Origin: Dallia pectoralis
Lineage: Eukaryota > Chordata > Actinopteri > Esociformes > Umbridae
Direction of reading: 5' to 3'
Assembly: GCA_029465975.1 (NCBI GenBank)
Contig: CM055728.1
Location: forward strand, 28,011,392-28,075,391
DNA: 64,000 nt
The first letter of the stretch is position 1; each line of letters begins with the position of its first letter. The notes beneath the pieces were generated by a model. It was not told where the DNA came from and made no database searches. It saw only the letters and a list, made by a program, of their open reading frames with translations. This document shows, piece by piece, positions 1 to 12,845 of the stretch. Made by a program: the position numbers and the translations under genes.

Positions 1-1183
1 ACTTAGCTGGTTGCTACGAGGCTATTCTGAGCACCTGAACCAAATACCATCCCTGGTAATAACAATGTGGCGCTCAGAGACAAACACATTACACAACATG
101 GAGGCTTATATGCCGACTAATAATGGCTTTTCTGCTTAGTGTGGCAATCGGTTAGCTACTGTGTATTGTATTATTGTCGCCCTGAGCTGCAGGAAAATAA
201 AACGATTAGCTTATTGCGTCTCTTTTTAATGACGCATTTTTTCTGATGTTTTAGGCGTCATTGGTCGAGGAGAGAAAGCTGGAAAGCTTCGAGGAGCGGG
301 TTTTGCCTCGAGGTCGGGCCAGAATCACACCTTCGCTGGGACAGTATATCCGTATGGGAGGAAGCGGCTTACATCGCTTGATCTATACCAGGAACATTTA
401 AACGTCTGACCTGACATGGCTATTGTTTCCCATTACATCACACATTGCTAATGTGCTCTGTAATGCGTTCGCTAATGTGTTTTGGCAATTCCATATGTAA
501 CTTAATACCTCAGTTGGTAAACAGCCATTGTGTGTGATCACGGATTACCACCGGTAACACACAGGTCAGAGTGACAAGCCAAGGGCTTGCGAAGAGACTA
601 AAACATGACTCCAACCACGCCAAGAGAGACTGTTTTGGACCTGACACCTAAGTTAAGTTGAAGGGCAGACAGACAGTTTCCGGGTCAGCAAGGCTTTCAT
701 AAGTAGTCAGGCATGTCAGCCAAGACAGTCGGTGAATAGTGAATACAAGATGGGATGAATTAGCCTGCCTCGTTTGGACTGTGTGGAGGCTCACCTGTCT
801 TTAATACAGAAGCATCACTAATAGGCCAAACTTTCATATAGCCTCTGCTTCATATAGACCTATCTAATATAGATATTTCAACTGTAACATATCACATGTC
901 TGTTTGTCTGGGAGAGATGGTTTTCCCAAAATGTGAAGGGCGTATTGTGTTCTACTAAACCAGCTCCACAGGTAATCCTGTTTGAGTCCATGGGTGTAGC
1001 TAGGTGCTGTGTGTGGGTTTAGATTTGTGTGTGTAGGTTTAGATAGGTGTATGTTTTCAAACTGTTAGCTAAGTGTAGTGTGGCTGTCATATGGAGAGAG
1101 TATCTTAGGCTGTAAGCATTTTAGTGTCTGACATATTGATGTGACTGGGCGGCAGCTCGCACAACAACTGAGATTAGATTACT
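1..1183. other. Non-coding left flank, presumed wnk3 intron 1
   Basis: No exon, RNA gene or clear repeat is recognisable here. If the WNK exon at 15231-16004 is correctly called, this lies in its first intron or beyond it on the minus strand. The WNK kinase-core exons that should follow exon 1 were looked for by their conserved HRDLK and DLGLA stretches and not found. Confidence 0.4.
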
Positions 1184-2200
1184 GTAATCTCAGAGTAGCT
1201 GATACTAACAAGATGGAGCCGCTGAAAAGGGCTGGATCAGATTCTGGATTAACAACCAGGCTGGTATGCCAAGTTTAAAAGCTAGTCAATTAGTCAGCTA
1301 GCCAGTCAGTCAGCTAGCCAGTCAGCCAGCTGGTCAGTCAGTCATTCAGCTAGTCAGTCAGCTAGTCAATTAGTCAGATAGCCAGTCAGCTAGTCAATTA
1401 GTCAGCTAGTCAAATATTCAGCTAGTCAGTCAGTCAGCTAATCAATTAGTCAGCTAGCCAGTCAGCTAGTCAAATAGTCAGATAGCCCATTAGTCAGCTA
1501 GTCAATTAGTCAGCTAGCCAGTCAGCTAGTCAAATAGTCAGATAGCCCGTTAGTCAGCTAGTCAATTAGTCAGCTAGCGAGTTAATCAGCTATTCAATCA
1601 GTCAGTAATCTCAGAGTAGCTGATACTAACAAGATGGAGCCGCTGAAAAGGGCTGGATCAGATTCTGGATTAACAACCAGGCTGGTATGCCAAGTTTAAA
1701 AGCTAGTCAATTAGTCAGCTAGCCAGTCAGTCAGCTAGCCAGTCAGCCAGCTGGTCAGTCAGTCATTCAGCTAGTCAGTCAGCTAGTCAATTAGTCAGAT
1801 AGCCAGTCAGCTAGTCAATTAGTCAGCTAGCCAGTCAGCTAGTCAAATATTCAGCTAGTCAGTCAGTCAGCTAATCAATTAGTCAGCTAGCCAGTCAGCT
1901 AGTCAAATAGTCAGATAGCCCATTAGTCAGCTAGTCAATTAGTCAGCTAGCCAGTCAGCTAGTCAAATAGTCAGATAGCCCGTTAGTCAGCTAGTCAATT
2001 AGTCAGCTAGCGAGTTAATCAGCTATTCAATCAGTCAGTAATCTCAGAGTAGCTGATACTAACAAGATGGAGCCACTGAAAAGGGCTGGATCAGATTCTG
2101 GATTAACAACCGGGCTGGTATGCCAAGTTTAAAAGCTAGTCAATTAGTCAGCTAGTCAATTAGTCAGCTAGCGAGTTAATCAGCTATTCAATCAGTCAGT
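1184..2200. repeat. Tandem duplication of a 421-433 bp block made of AGTCAGCT-type short repeats
   Basis: The unique marker starting GTAATCTCAGAGTAGCTG recurs at 1184, 1605 and 2038. This gives a first unit of 421 bp, a second of 433 bp and a truncated third. Each unit has a roughly 90-bp unique head and a long tail of degenerate 4-8 bp AGTC/AGCT motifs. The 12-bp length difference comes from one extra CTAGCCAGTCAG-type motif in copy 2. Copies 1 and 2 are otherwise almost identical, so the duplication is recent, or the assembly may have split one array. Confidence 0.9.
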
Positions 2201-2329
2201 TGTCTGCTCAGTCAGCCATCCAGTCAGTAAGAGAGTCAATCAGTCAGTTAATCAGCTAGTCAATTAGTCAGTCAACTGGACAGTTAGTCAGCTGATCAAT
2301 CTGCCAGTCAGTCAGCTATTTAAACAGTC

Positions 2330-3003
2330 ATTCAGATGCACTTTCAGCTACCTTTTCAGTAAGATAGTCAACCAGTCACCTAGCTGTTCAGTAAGATAGT
2401 CAATCAGTCACCTAGCTGTTCAGTAAGATAGTCAATCAGTCAGCTAGCTGTTCAATACGATAGTCAATCAGTCACCTAGCTGTTCAGTAAGATAGTCAAT
2501 CAGTCACCTAGCTGTTCAAAGATACGATAGTCAATCAGTCAGCTAGCTGTTCAATACGATAGTCAATCAGTCACCTAGCTGTTCAATACGATAGTCAATC
2601 AGTCACCTAGCTGTTCAATACGATAGTCAATCAGTCAGCTAGCTGTTCAATACGATAGTCAATCAGTCAGCTAGCTGTTCAATACGATAGTCAATCAGTC
2701 AGCTAGCTGTTCAATACGATAGTCAATCAGTCAGCTAGCTGTTCAATACGATAGTCAATCAGTCAGCTAGCTGTTCAATACGATAGTCAATCAGTCAGCT
2801 AGCTGTTCAGTAAGATAGTCAATCAGTCAGCTAGCTGTTCAATACGATAGTCAATCAGTCAGCTAGCTGTTCAATACGATAGTCAATCAGTCAGCTAGCT
2901 GTTCAGTAAGATAGTCAATCAGTCAGCTAGCTGTTCAGTAAGATAGTCAATCAGTCAGCTAGCTGTTCAATACGATAGTCAATCAGTCAGCTAGCTGTTC
3001 GAT
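2330..3003. repeat. 32-bp minisatellite (TAGCTGTTCAATACGATAGT type)
   Basis: A 32-bp unit recurs about 20 times (for example CTGTTC at 2643 and 2675). Two main variants, CAATACG and CAGTAAG, alternate, and CACCTAGC alternates with CAGCTAGC. It continues the AGTC-rich array to its left and probably grew out of it. Confidence 0.9.
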
Positions 3004-4003
3004 AAGATTTTTTACAAGTCTAATGTGACCTATAACATGAACAATTCAATTGAAAAACAAACTGAAACCTTTGAGGGGGAAAAATAAAAAAATGCTACAA
3101 AAACATGGTTGCATAAGTGTGCACACCCTCTGGGGATGTGGCTGGGTCGTCTTATTACTGGGGATGAGAATTAACCAATCACATTAAAACCAGACAAAAA
3201 ATGATCTTACCCGAAACTGGGTCCCTTTAAGGACTAATACGAATCACATATTTCTTTGCATTTTATAAAGTATAACAAATCAAAGATTTGGTTAATGACT
3301 AATGATTGGTTTGAAATAAGACAGAAAAATGACAAACTTAAAATTAAACAAATTAGTAAACAATGAGTAAATGCATTATTACAAAGGTTCAATGCACAAC
3401 GCTATACTGCTTTCTCTTTTGGAGTTATCACCACCTGAACATAGGGGGACCAATTAGAGACAGCTGTTTTGCGTTGCCTCTAATTGATGAGCCCTAGTTA
3501 AGTAATGTTATTTTTCCCAACTTTCAGGGCCATTGTGTTTTGTCATTGCTGCCTCTTCATCTGTAGTTAATGTACCAATAACAGTTCTGTTTGACCCCAG
3601 CTCCGCTCCTGTGTCCCGCCCACCGATTGCTTGTGACAGAAGTCTAGGTTGACAGAGAAACAAACTGGGCCAAGCTTGTAGTTGCAGTACCGTTTTCCCC
3701 TCTTGTTTTTTTTTAAGATTAGCAGTACAGTTAAGATCCGTGACAGATCAGATCTGGTGTTGTCCGCCCTGCGTTAACGCCCTTGTCCGCCCTGCGTTAA
3801 TTAATTACTGTAAATAGACCTCACTACCCTCCCCACCTCCAATAGAGACTTATAAAAGGCAGAGAGACTTAATAATCAATAGTTAATGAACGTGGAAATC
3901 ACTCTCTGTGGCTTCCCTTCCAATTAATGCCTGAGTGCCTCGTGGTATTCAGCACAGGAAGATATTACGAGAGGTCGTACGCTGGATGCACGCCAAAGCA
4001 CCG
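3004..4003. other. Non-coding, AT-rich; possible DNA-transposon remnant at 3010-3180
   Basis: The stretch around 3100-3130 (GGTTGCATAAGTGTGCACAC) resembles sequence common in Tc1-like or other repeats of fish genomes. No terminal inverted repeats or transposase frame could be paired. A short direct repeat (CTTGTCCGCCCTGCGTTAA) occurs twice near 3765-3800. No gene is seen. Confidence 0.3.
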
Positions 4004-4279
4004 ATGACTCCAGATCTGCGGGTATAGAAGCCCACTGACATGTGTCTCCGTGACAACTGTGAAGACGGGACATTCACAGATCTACGGGTATAGAAGCCCA
4101 CTGACATGTGTCTCCGTGACAACTGTGAAGACGGGACATTCACAGATCTACGAGTATAGAAGCCCACTGACATGTGTCTCTGTGACAACTGTGAAGACGG
4201 GACATTCACAGATCTACGGGTATAGAAGCCCACTGACATGTGTCTCCGTGACAACTGTGAAGACGGGACATTCACAGAT
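4004..4279. repeat. 66-bp minisatellite, four copies
   Basis: A 66-bp unit containing ACGGGTATAGAAGCCCACTG is repeated four times with very few differences. Since 66 is divisible by three, the array stays open in frames on both strands (108 and 98 codons). Those frames are periodic 22-residue repeats and are rejected as genes. Confidence 0.9.
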
Positions 4280-4400
4280 CATTATGATCTCGATACGCCG
4301 TGTGACAAACGTGCTCAGATGTACTCGACATGTTTTACAACCTTAAAGATGCAGTCTGGGACTTTTGCAATCAACCAAATTACATTTTGTATTGTATGTG

Positions 4401-4467
4401 TACACTGAACAAAATTATAAATGCAACAGAAAAATCTAAAATTGATTTCATAATTTTGTTCAGTGTA
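4401..4467. mobile_element. Short palindromic MITE remnant
   Basis: The 18-bp arm TACACTGAACAAAATTAT at 4401-4418 has an exact inverted copy at 4450-4467, separated by a 31-bp loop. Similar TACACTGAACAAAA termini are widespread in fish genomes as ends of small non-autonomous DNA transposons; the superfamily is not determinable here. It would form a strong hairpin on either strand. Confidence 0.65.
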
Positions 4468-4653
4468 TGTATGTTGTTTATGTGTATGTTTGTTGTTTAT
4501 GTGTGATGGTTACCTGGGTAGTTTGAATGATGATTGGCTGGCCGTGGAATGAGACTGTATACCACCGGTATGACGTCCTGCACAACTTTACTGTAGAACT
4601 AAAAACTATTTCAGTTTAGTATGCTCAGTTATGGCTGCCTGCTTCACCTGGAG

Positions 4654-5035
4654 CAGGGGTGTCAAACTAATTTTCCTCCCGGGCCTTAATACATTGTTAA
4701 GAAACTGTCTGCATTTGATTCTTTTTTATTCAAGTTAACAAATTCTGTACATGCATTCACTTGAATGTTTGAAAATATGTATGCAAATTTCTCTGTGTTA
4801 TTATAACATAAATCCCTTTAATTTATTATAGATTTTGAAACCCACATCAAACTTGTTACACAAAATGGACATGCATTGTGGGAGATTTAGTTTATAGTTT
4901 ATATTTAGTCCCTGAAATGCTCAAAAGGAGAATATACTTTTATTTTATGACAATAATGTGCCTTTTAGCCCTCGGAGTGCACATAAAACAACACGGCCGG
5001 ACGGATTTGCCCCACGGCCTTGAGTTTGACACGTG
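4654..5035. mobile_element. Old non-autonomous hAT-like DNA transposon
   Basis: The left end CAGGGGTGTCAAACT is mirrored at the right by AGTTTGACACGTG (5023-5035), as in hAT/Charlie-type elements. Flanking 8-mers ACCTGGAG (4646-4653) and ACCTTAAG (5036-5043) match at six of eight positions, fitting a decayed 8-bp target duplication. The 382-bp interior is AT-rich and has no transposase. Confidence 0.6.
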
Positions 5036-5683
5036 ACCTTAAGTGTTACACTGTAAATCAGGATTTTTAACAAGTACGTTGGTGACATTTACATTCAATA
5101 AAAGCAATTGTAAATTGAATTAACTTCAAGGCTACTTCGGAACGCATATATGGCAAAGTGGTTACACCATACACGGGGGAAATACATGTCTTAACCAATC
5201 TGGTTAATGAAAACAGATTTACTGTTTTCGCTTTAGTCATTTTGATATTTCTAAGACATTGGCGGTGGGAGTGGAAGTGATAATGACATGAGCATTGGGG
5301 TGGACCGTCATACAAGAGTTAGGCCATTGATTTGAACCTAAGACTAGTGTGAAATATGCTTACAATCAAAAAAAGCCATTGTGTTGTCACATGACATTGT
5401 TAGGCAATTGGGATATTCTGTAATCCAGGTAAGTGGTGCTGCCATGGCATTTCCTTGTGTGGGCACACTCAATTGATCTCCGAACTGGTTCTAAAGTGGC
5501 TCTCAGCAGAATCACTTCCAGGAAGAAGAGAAACAAGTGCATGTCAATTCAAGACAAAACCAACTCCTGTTCACTTTTTCACCTCACCTTAATATACCAG
5601 TTCTGCAGTCACAACAAATCTGTACAAACCACACGTCATAACAGTATACTTGTATCAAAAACGTGTTTGGAGCTTTCTGTTTC

Positions 5684-6160
5684 GAATCCGAATCAGGTTT
5701 ATTCGCCGAGTCTCTTTACACACACAAGAATTTCTTTCTGACCACCAGCTGCAGCATTTAGAATCCACATTTCAAGACATTTTATGACAAACACAAAAAG
5801 AGCAAAAACACACAACATGAACAGTCAAGGGATCCTGCTAGTGGCCAGATGTACTGGGTAAATATAGAATATGTAAAATATATGTATCTGAATTGTGCAA
5901 AGGAGCAGTGTCGAGATGTGTGAGCATATTGCAATGACCAGGTTCAAGTATGAAATTGTGCAAAAGAGCAATATCTAGTTATGTATACAGTGGTGCAAAA
6001 GAGCAATATCTAGTTATGTATACAGTGGTGCAAAAGAGCAATATCTAGTTATGTATACAGTGGTGCAAAAGAGCAATATCTAGTTTTGTATACAGTGGTG
6101 CAAAATAGCAATATCTAGTTATGTATACAGTGGTGCAAAATAGCAATATTTAAAGGCCAA
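5684..6160. mobile_element. Retroelement-tail-like sequence ending in a 35-bp tandem repeat
   Basis: The region beginning near 5684 with AATCAGGTTTATTCGCC resembles the reverse complement of the 3' tails of non-LTR retrotransposons seen repeatedly in fish. It is followed by about five copies of a 35-bp unit containing GCAAAAGAGCAATATCTAG (5958-6150). The same GTGCAAAAGAGCA motif occurs in the LINE tail at 36298, supporting a LINE 3'-region origin. Boundaries are approximate. Confidence 0.45.
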
Positions 6161-6190
6161 TAGAGCCATTGGGATCAGATGACCCGTGTG

Positions 6191-7360
6191 CAGGGCCGGA
6201 TTAACCATTAGGGCAACTGGGCACTTGCCCAGGGGCACATAACATCTAAGGGGCACTGGGCTCTGTGAAACAGGGCTTGCATTTCGGTGCGGGATTGCGG
6301 GGATTGCGCATAATTTAAACCATTCTCGCAAGGTTAGTTTTTATAGTGCGAGAAATTTCCGCACAAATATATTTGCTTCATCTCAGACCGAGGTAAAGTT
6401 GGTTGGATGTTCGATATTGGATATTCAACGGATAGTCGGAGGCCGAGATCAGGTCCGGTTTTCCGCAAGCAGCCTCACTACACCGCGGTGATCGACCGAA
6501 AGAAACCTCCGTGTGCTTATAGTTAGGGACCGTCTCTAAAGTACAAGTCTCAACGTTATTAATTCAAACCACTCTCAGATTGTTTTATAGAGGACACCCA
6601 CATTTTGCACAGCTTTGTTTTTTTAAGGAAATGGTGTAAGAGACGTTTAATAAACATTTTAAAATTGTAAAAATCTATCTTGAATCTTTGATAGCATTAA
6701 ATGTTTTGAGTTTACACAATTTAAGTCAAGGAGTCCAGTGTGTAAGGGTCACCTGTTAAGCAAAGGAAAATATATAAAACTTAATAGACGTGTACAAGCC
6801 TAATTTGAAATGTTGTGTAGACTATGAGTTTTTCCTCTATAGTGTTGTGTTGTTACCCTTTAAAGCAAAGTATAATAATAAAATATTTTTGTGTTTATGA
6901 GTTCAGTTTTAAAGAGGCCAGTTCTAAGGCCAAATTGTTAAAACAAAATTGTACTGTAATATTCTTTAAGTTTAGGGACATGCTCTTGATGGTAGGGACT
7001 TTATAAATATATAGTAGTAGGGCATTAACGTGATCTTAAGTTTAGGGACATACTCTTGATGATAGGGTCTTTATGAATATATAGTAGTAGGGCATTAACG
7101 TGATCGTAAGTTTAGGGACATACTCTTGATGATAGGGTCTTTATGAATATATAGTAGTAGGGCATTAACGTGATCGTAAGTTTAGGGACATGCTCTTGAT
7201 GATAGGGACTTTATGAATATATAGTAGTAGGGCATTAACGTGATCTTAAGTTTAGGGACATACTCTTGATGATAGGGACTTTGTGATTTTTGCTTTGGGG
7301 CGGGGTTGGGGGGCCCTTGAGTCTTGTTGCCCTGGGCATAAAAAATTGTTAATCCGGCTG
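6191..7360. mobile_element. Non-autonomous hAT-like element of about 1.17 kb
   Basis: The left terminus CAGGGCCGGATTAAC is mirrored by GTTAATCCGGCTG at the right end; subterminal GGGCAACTGGGC and TTGCCCTGGGC are also inverted. These CAG...CTG ends fit hAT elements. A shared CCCGTG lies on both flanks but does not give a clean 8-bp duplication. No transposase frame is present. The element contains its own internal 70-bp tandem array. Confidence 0.6.
6965..7285. repeat. 70-bp tandem array inside the hAT-like element
   Basis: About 4.5 copies of a 70-bp unit (TAAGTTTAGGGACATACTCT type; starts at 7036 and 7106) lie near the right end of the element. Copies differ at only a few sites. Confidence 0.85.
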
Positions 7361-8989
7361 TGCCCGTGGATCTTGGTTAGATCAGCCCATGAATGGTCCA
7401 GTTGAACATGTCTGCTCAGATTTATTCTACACTGGACACGTCAATAAAACCTCTGCTATTTTAGTCATAAATCGATACTATGGCCTAATTATTAAACTAT
7501 AAAATGTTCGGCCGACACAGCCATAAGAGGACTGTCCAGCCCTCAGGGCCTGGTTCCTCTATGTTTCTTCCTGAAATGGACTGGTTGACCTGTGTCATAA
7601 AAGCATACAAACACAAGATGGTAGTAATTTTAACCAGAGTGTCAGGACAATTTAAACTAAACACTTTAACACAAGAGTACACAGAATCAAATCTTGGCAC
7701 AGAAGTGCCATGTGTACTACAGTAGATGTTTCTGTGTGTGTCTCTAGAGACCGCAAAAGCTCCTGTGTGTGTGTGTCGACAGGAAATAACTACTAAGGTG
7801 AATCTTCAAAGTGCTGTCTTGGCTAGCTGCTGTTCCTAAGAAGACACTTTAAATCAATCCTGCACCCCTAATGATTGTCTCATGGCTACAACACCGCTGT
7901 TAGCATCACTTCATGATGTTCTATCCACTGACTGGTCAGAACCGGTCATCACTGGGCAGGCTACTTCTGCTCCACCAGACTCTATAGTCTAGGCTAGCTT
8001 CACCCAGCCCTCCCTAACCGTTGATGCCATTGTGAACACACACACACACACACACAGGGTTGGATCAGGTCAGGCTGGTGTTTGCTCAGAGGGTTGGGGT
8101 GATCGCCCCAGACCAGTTAGCTGTGCTGTCTGTGCAGGGTTTTGTTCCTGTCTGACACTGTAATTAACTCCCTAGACCCCTCTGAGTTCCAACCATCGCT
8201 GACAAAGAGGCAGAGAGAGGTGGGCTGGATGTGGTGGGTAGGGGAGGGTGGGGAAGAAGGGGGGAGGTAGGGGGTATGAGGGAGGGTGAGGGAAAGATGG
8301 GCTGGACGTGGAGGGAGGGTGAGGGAGGTAGAGAGAGAATGTGTGTGTGTGGGAGAGAGAGGTTGGACGTGGTAAATTAAAGCTTTTCATGTTGACATGT
8401 TAGCATGGTGGAAACTCAGCCTTTCCCCCCAAACAAGAATTGTTAGATAAGGGTTAGGGACAACCTGGGAGATGCTGTCTGACAGGTCGTCTGAGAACTT
8501 GTCACACCTAGCCGTTCCCAAGCTGCATTAACACAGCTAATCCCAGCCTCTCTGAGTGAGTGCTGGATATTTAAACACACTACACACAGCACACTTGCAT
8601 TCTACTGTACACATGTAATGATGTGTGTGTGTGTGTGTCATCATCATAACCTTTCATCCATTACATACATACAGGTGAGATGAAATTATGGCCTATCTGA
8701 CTTAGGGACAGCATATGTGCATATGTGCATGCGTGTGTGTGTGTGTGTGTGTGACATTAAAATAAATATTTGAAGTCTGTTTATAAGAGTACAGTACATT
8801 TGCGAGCATTTTAAATGTGCGTGTGTTAAATCAGAATTAGACACACTGTCACTCTGGGAGTAGAGCCATGCTAATCCTCTGTTTGGCTCATCAGTCTGTC
8901 ATTCTACCTCTATCTGTCTCTACCTCTATCTGCCTGTCTCTACCTCTCTCTGCCTGTCTCTACCTCGATCTGCCTGTCTCTACCTCGAT
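7361..8989. other. Non-coding with short CA/TG and purine-rich tracts
   Basis: Contains small (CA)n at 8037-8057, a G/A-rich tract at about 8205-8370, and (GT)n at 8624-8638 and 8731-8752. No exon is recognised. Confidence 0.4.
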
Positions 8990-11343
8990 CTGCCTGTCTC
9001 TACATCTCTCCATCCCTCTCACTCCATCCATTTTTTTAATTTATCTCTTCATCCATCTCTCTATCCGCCTTTTTCGCTTTCTCTATCACTCTCTCCATCA
9101 CTCTCTCCATCACTCTCTCATCACTCTCTTCATCACTCTCTCATCACTCTCTCATCACTCTCTCATCACTCTCTCCATCACTCTCTCCATCACTCTCTCA
9201 TCACTCTCTCATCTTCTCATCACTCTCTCATCACTCTCTCCATCACTCTCTCATCACTCTCTCCATCACTCTCTCTCATCACTCTCTCCATCACTCTCTC
9301 CATCACTCTCTCATCAATCTCTCATCACTCTCTCCATCACTCTCTCCATCACTCTCTCTTATCACTCTCTCTTATCACTCTCTCCATCAATCTCTCATCA
9401 ATCTCTCATCACTCTCTCCATCACTCTTTCCATCACTCTCTCCATCACTCTCTCATCACTCTCTCCATCACTCTCTCATCACTCTCTCATCACTCTCTAC
9501 ATCAATCTCTCATCACTCTCTCCATCACTCTCTCATCACTCTCTCCATCACTCTCTCATCACTCTCTCCATCACTCTCTACATCAATCTCTCATCACTCT
9601 CTCCATCACTCTCTCATCACTCTCTCATCACTCTCTCCATCACTCTCTCATCACTCTCTCCATCACTCTCTCATCACTCTCTCCATCACTCTCTCCATCA
9701 CTCTCTCATCACTCTCTCCATCACTCTCTCATCACTCTCTCCATCACTCTCTCATCACTCTCTACATCAATCTCTCACCACTCTCTCCATCACTCTCTCC
9801 ATCACTCTCTCATCACTCTCTCCATCACTCTCTCATCACTCTCTCATCACTCTCTCCATCACTCTCTCATCACTCTCTCCATCACTCTCTCCATCACTCT
9901 TTCCATCAATCTCTCATCACTCTCTCCATCACTCTCTCATCACTCTCTCATCACTCTCTCATCACTCTCTCCATCACTCTCTCCATCACTCTCTCATCAC
10001 TCTCTCATCACTCTCTCCATCAATCTCTCATCACTCTCTCATCACTCTCTCCATCACTCTCACTCATCACTCTCACTCATCAATCTCTCATCACTCTCTC
10101 ATCACTCTCTCATCACTCTCTCCATCACTCTCACTCATCACTCTCTCCATCACTCTCTCATCACTCTCTCATCACTCTCTCCATCACTCTCTCATCACTC
10201 TCTCATCACTCTCTCCATCACTCTCTCCATCACTCTCTCCATCACTCTCTCATCACTCTCTCATCACTCTCTCCATCAATCATCACTCTCACTCATCACT
10301 CTCTCCATCACTCTCTCCATCACTCTCTCATCACTCTCTCCATCAATCTCTCATCACTCTCTCCATCACTCTCTCCATCACTCTCTCATCACTCTCTCCA
10401 TCACTCTCTCATCACTCTCTCCATCACTCTCTCATCACTCTCTCCATCACTCTTTCCATCAATCTCTCATCACTCTCTCCATCACTCTCTCCATCAATCT
10501 CTCATCACTCTCTCCATCACTCTCTCCATCACTCTCTCATCACTCTCTCCATCACTCTCTCCATCACTCTCTCATCACTCTCTCCATCACTCTCTCATCA
10601 CTCTCTCATCACTCTCTCATCACTCTCTCATCACTCTCTCCATCACTCTCTCATCACTCTCTCATCACTCTCTCCATCAATCTCTCATCACTCTCTCATC
10701 ACTCTCTCCATCACTCTCTCTCATCACTCTCTCCATCACTCTCTCATCACTCTCTACATCAATCTCTCATCACTCTCTCCATCACTCTCTCCATCACTCT
10801 CTCCATCACTCTCTCATCACTCTCTCCATCACTCTCTCATCACTCTCTCCATCACTCTCTCATCACTCTCTCCATCACTCTTTCCATCAATCTCTCATCA
10901 CTCTCTCCATCACTCTCTCCATCAATCTCTCATCACTCTCTCCATCACTCTCTCCATCACTCTCTCATCACTCTCTCCATCACTCTCTCCATCACTCTCT
11001 CATCACTCTCTCCATCACTCTCTCCATCACTCTCTCATCACTCTCTCCATCACTCTCTCCATCACTCTCTCCATCACTCTCTCCATCACTCTCTCCATCA
11101 CTCTCTCCATCACTCTCTCCATCACTCTCTCATCACTCTCTCATCACTCTCTCATCACTCTCTCATCACTCTCTCCATCAATCTCTCATCACTCTCTCCA
11201 TCACTCTCTCCATCAATCTCTCATCACTCTCTCCATCAATCTCTCCATCAATCTCTCCATCACTCTCTCATCACTCTGTCCATCACTCTCTCCATCACTC
11301 TCTCCATCACTCTCTATATCTCTGTCCCATTCTCTCTCTCCAT
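8990..11343. repeat. 2.35-kb pyrimidine-rich satellite built of CTCTCTCATCACT and CTCTCTCCATCACT units
   Basis: Units of 12-15 bp, mainly CATCACTCTCT with or without an extra CC, are repeated well over 150 times in irregular order. The plus strand is almost purely C, T and A, so no stop arises and a spurious frame of 826 codons (8868-11348) results, reading only S, L, H, I, T and P repeats. It is rejected as a protein. The length suggests an unstable, polymorphic locus. Confidence 0.95.
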
Positions 11344-12845
11344 CTTAGTTCTTCTCATTGTAAACAGACCAGACGTACGTCCCCGCTGCCCAAAGTGACA
11401 CTCTAGCCCTGGCAACATCCAAGTATAACTAAACCACTCAGGGGCATGTTTGCCTTGTTTAACTTTTTCACATCCATCCTCTTATTGTACATCTAACACA
11501 TCTTTTCTCTTATTGTACATCTAACACATCTTTTCTCGTATTGTATATCTAACACATCCATACTCTTATTGTATAGCTAACACATCCTTTCTCTTATTGT
11601 ACAGCTGAGTGTAAAAGCAAATGTGCTGAATTGAAGAGACAAGTTTCAGTGCCCCTTCATAAGAAAGCACACTGCTTTTCTGTCAGTACAGGAGACTGAG
11701 GTTGTCTGGCTAAGCCGTAAGTGCTTGGGTATGGTTGACTGCTGTTAGCGACCTTAGATAGTGGTGGCTGTAGAGTGGTTACACGAACTGACCTGAACCA
11801 GAAAGGTCGATCACACGCTGGGATTGATTTAAGTTAAGAGACATGGGGACAGAGCAAGACGATAAGAGAGATATTGTAGTGGTGGGTTGTCTAAAAATCA
11901 GTTTGTTACCCTGTAAAGAAGTCACAATGCTGAAAAATGTACGGGTTTATCCTAAAAGCTTTTCTTTTTTCTCTCAAATATTTCTTGCTATTGCTATTCT
12001 ACATTCTTATATTTTCAGTAATATTATTATTTGTTTGATAGGAACGGAGGATAAAGATAGAGTTTTGCTAACAGAGGAGAAAGCCACATTCTAACCAATA
12101 CTGCAGCAGTATATGGGCACTAGAGGCTCTGGCTTAGACCACTGGACCACCTTAAAACACTAAAAGCTGTTTGCTAATCTCTAATACAGTTGGGACAGAG
12201 CTACAGAGCCGAAAGGCGGAAGGATACATAAGTGGTGGTTTACCCTAAAAGCAGTTTGGATAGACCTAAAAGGTACAGGAATACAGTTGAGATGTAGTAA
12301 TCGTGCATACAATATGCCTGTTAACCTCATAAGAGACACAAATATATATTTGAGTGTCTGAATATTTCCCACCGGAGACTGTAGATGGATTCTTGTATCT
12401 GCCTTTTATCAATCGGCAAAGTCTGGAAATTCGGTACAATATTCCCTATCCTAACGGGAAAACACATTTGCCTCAAGCAGCAAAAAGATGACACATACAA
12501 ATTCAAATGAATGTCAATTTAAGGACATGTTTAAGGACATGTTTAAGGGACATGTTTAAGGACATGTTTAAGGACATATCATGTGTACCAACGTGGCCCC
12601 GTGGTCCTCCTGGAGATGCCTTTCATTCGACCAGAGTTCTACTGGTCCGCGTCCAAAGTTGCTTGTGAAACAGGAAAACATTTGGGAAGTAGGGAAGTAG
12701 ACATGACGATTGGCCGGGGCTGCAGAGTTGGCGTAGTTCCAGAGCCAACCCATAACGGAACCAGCCGGATAACCGGTCCACACACAAAGACACCAAACAA
12801 ATCAGCTTGGCACATAACACAGCTTCTCTTTTGTGTCTCCAAACA
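11344..12845. other. Non-coding, with small repeats
   Basis: A degenerate 32-bp repeat (CTTATTGTACATCTAACACA) occurs about four times at 11480-11605, and GGACATGTTTAA-type repeats at 12520-12576. No gene is seen. Confidence 0.4.

Noticed and set aside
8868..11348. 826-codon plus-strand ORF
   Set aside because: It is the translation of the CTCATCACT satellite; only S/L/H/I/T/P repeats after the first 60 codons, no domain, no splice context.
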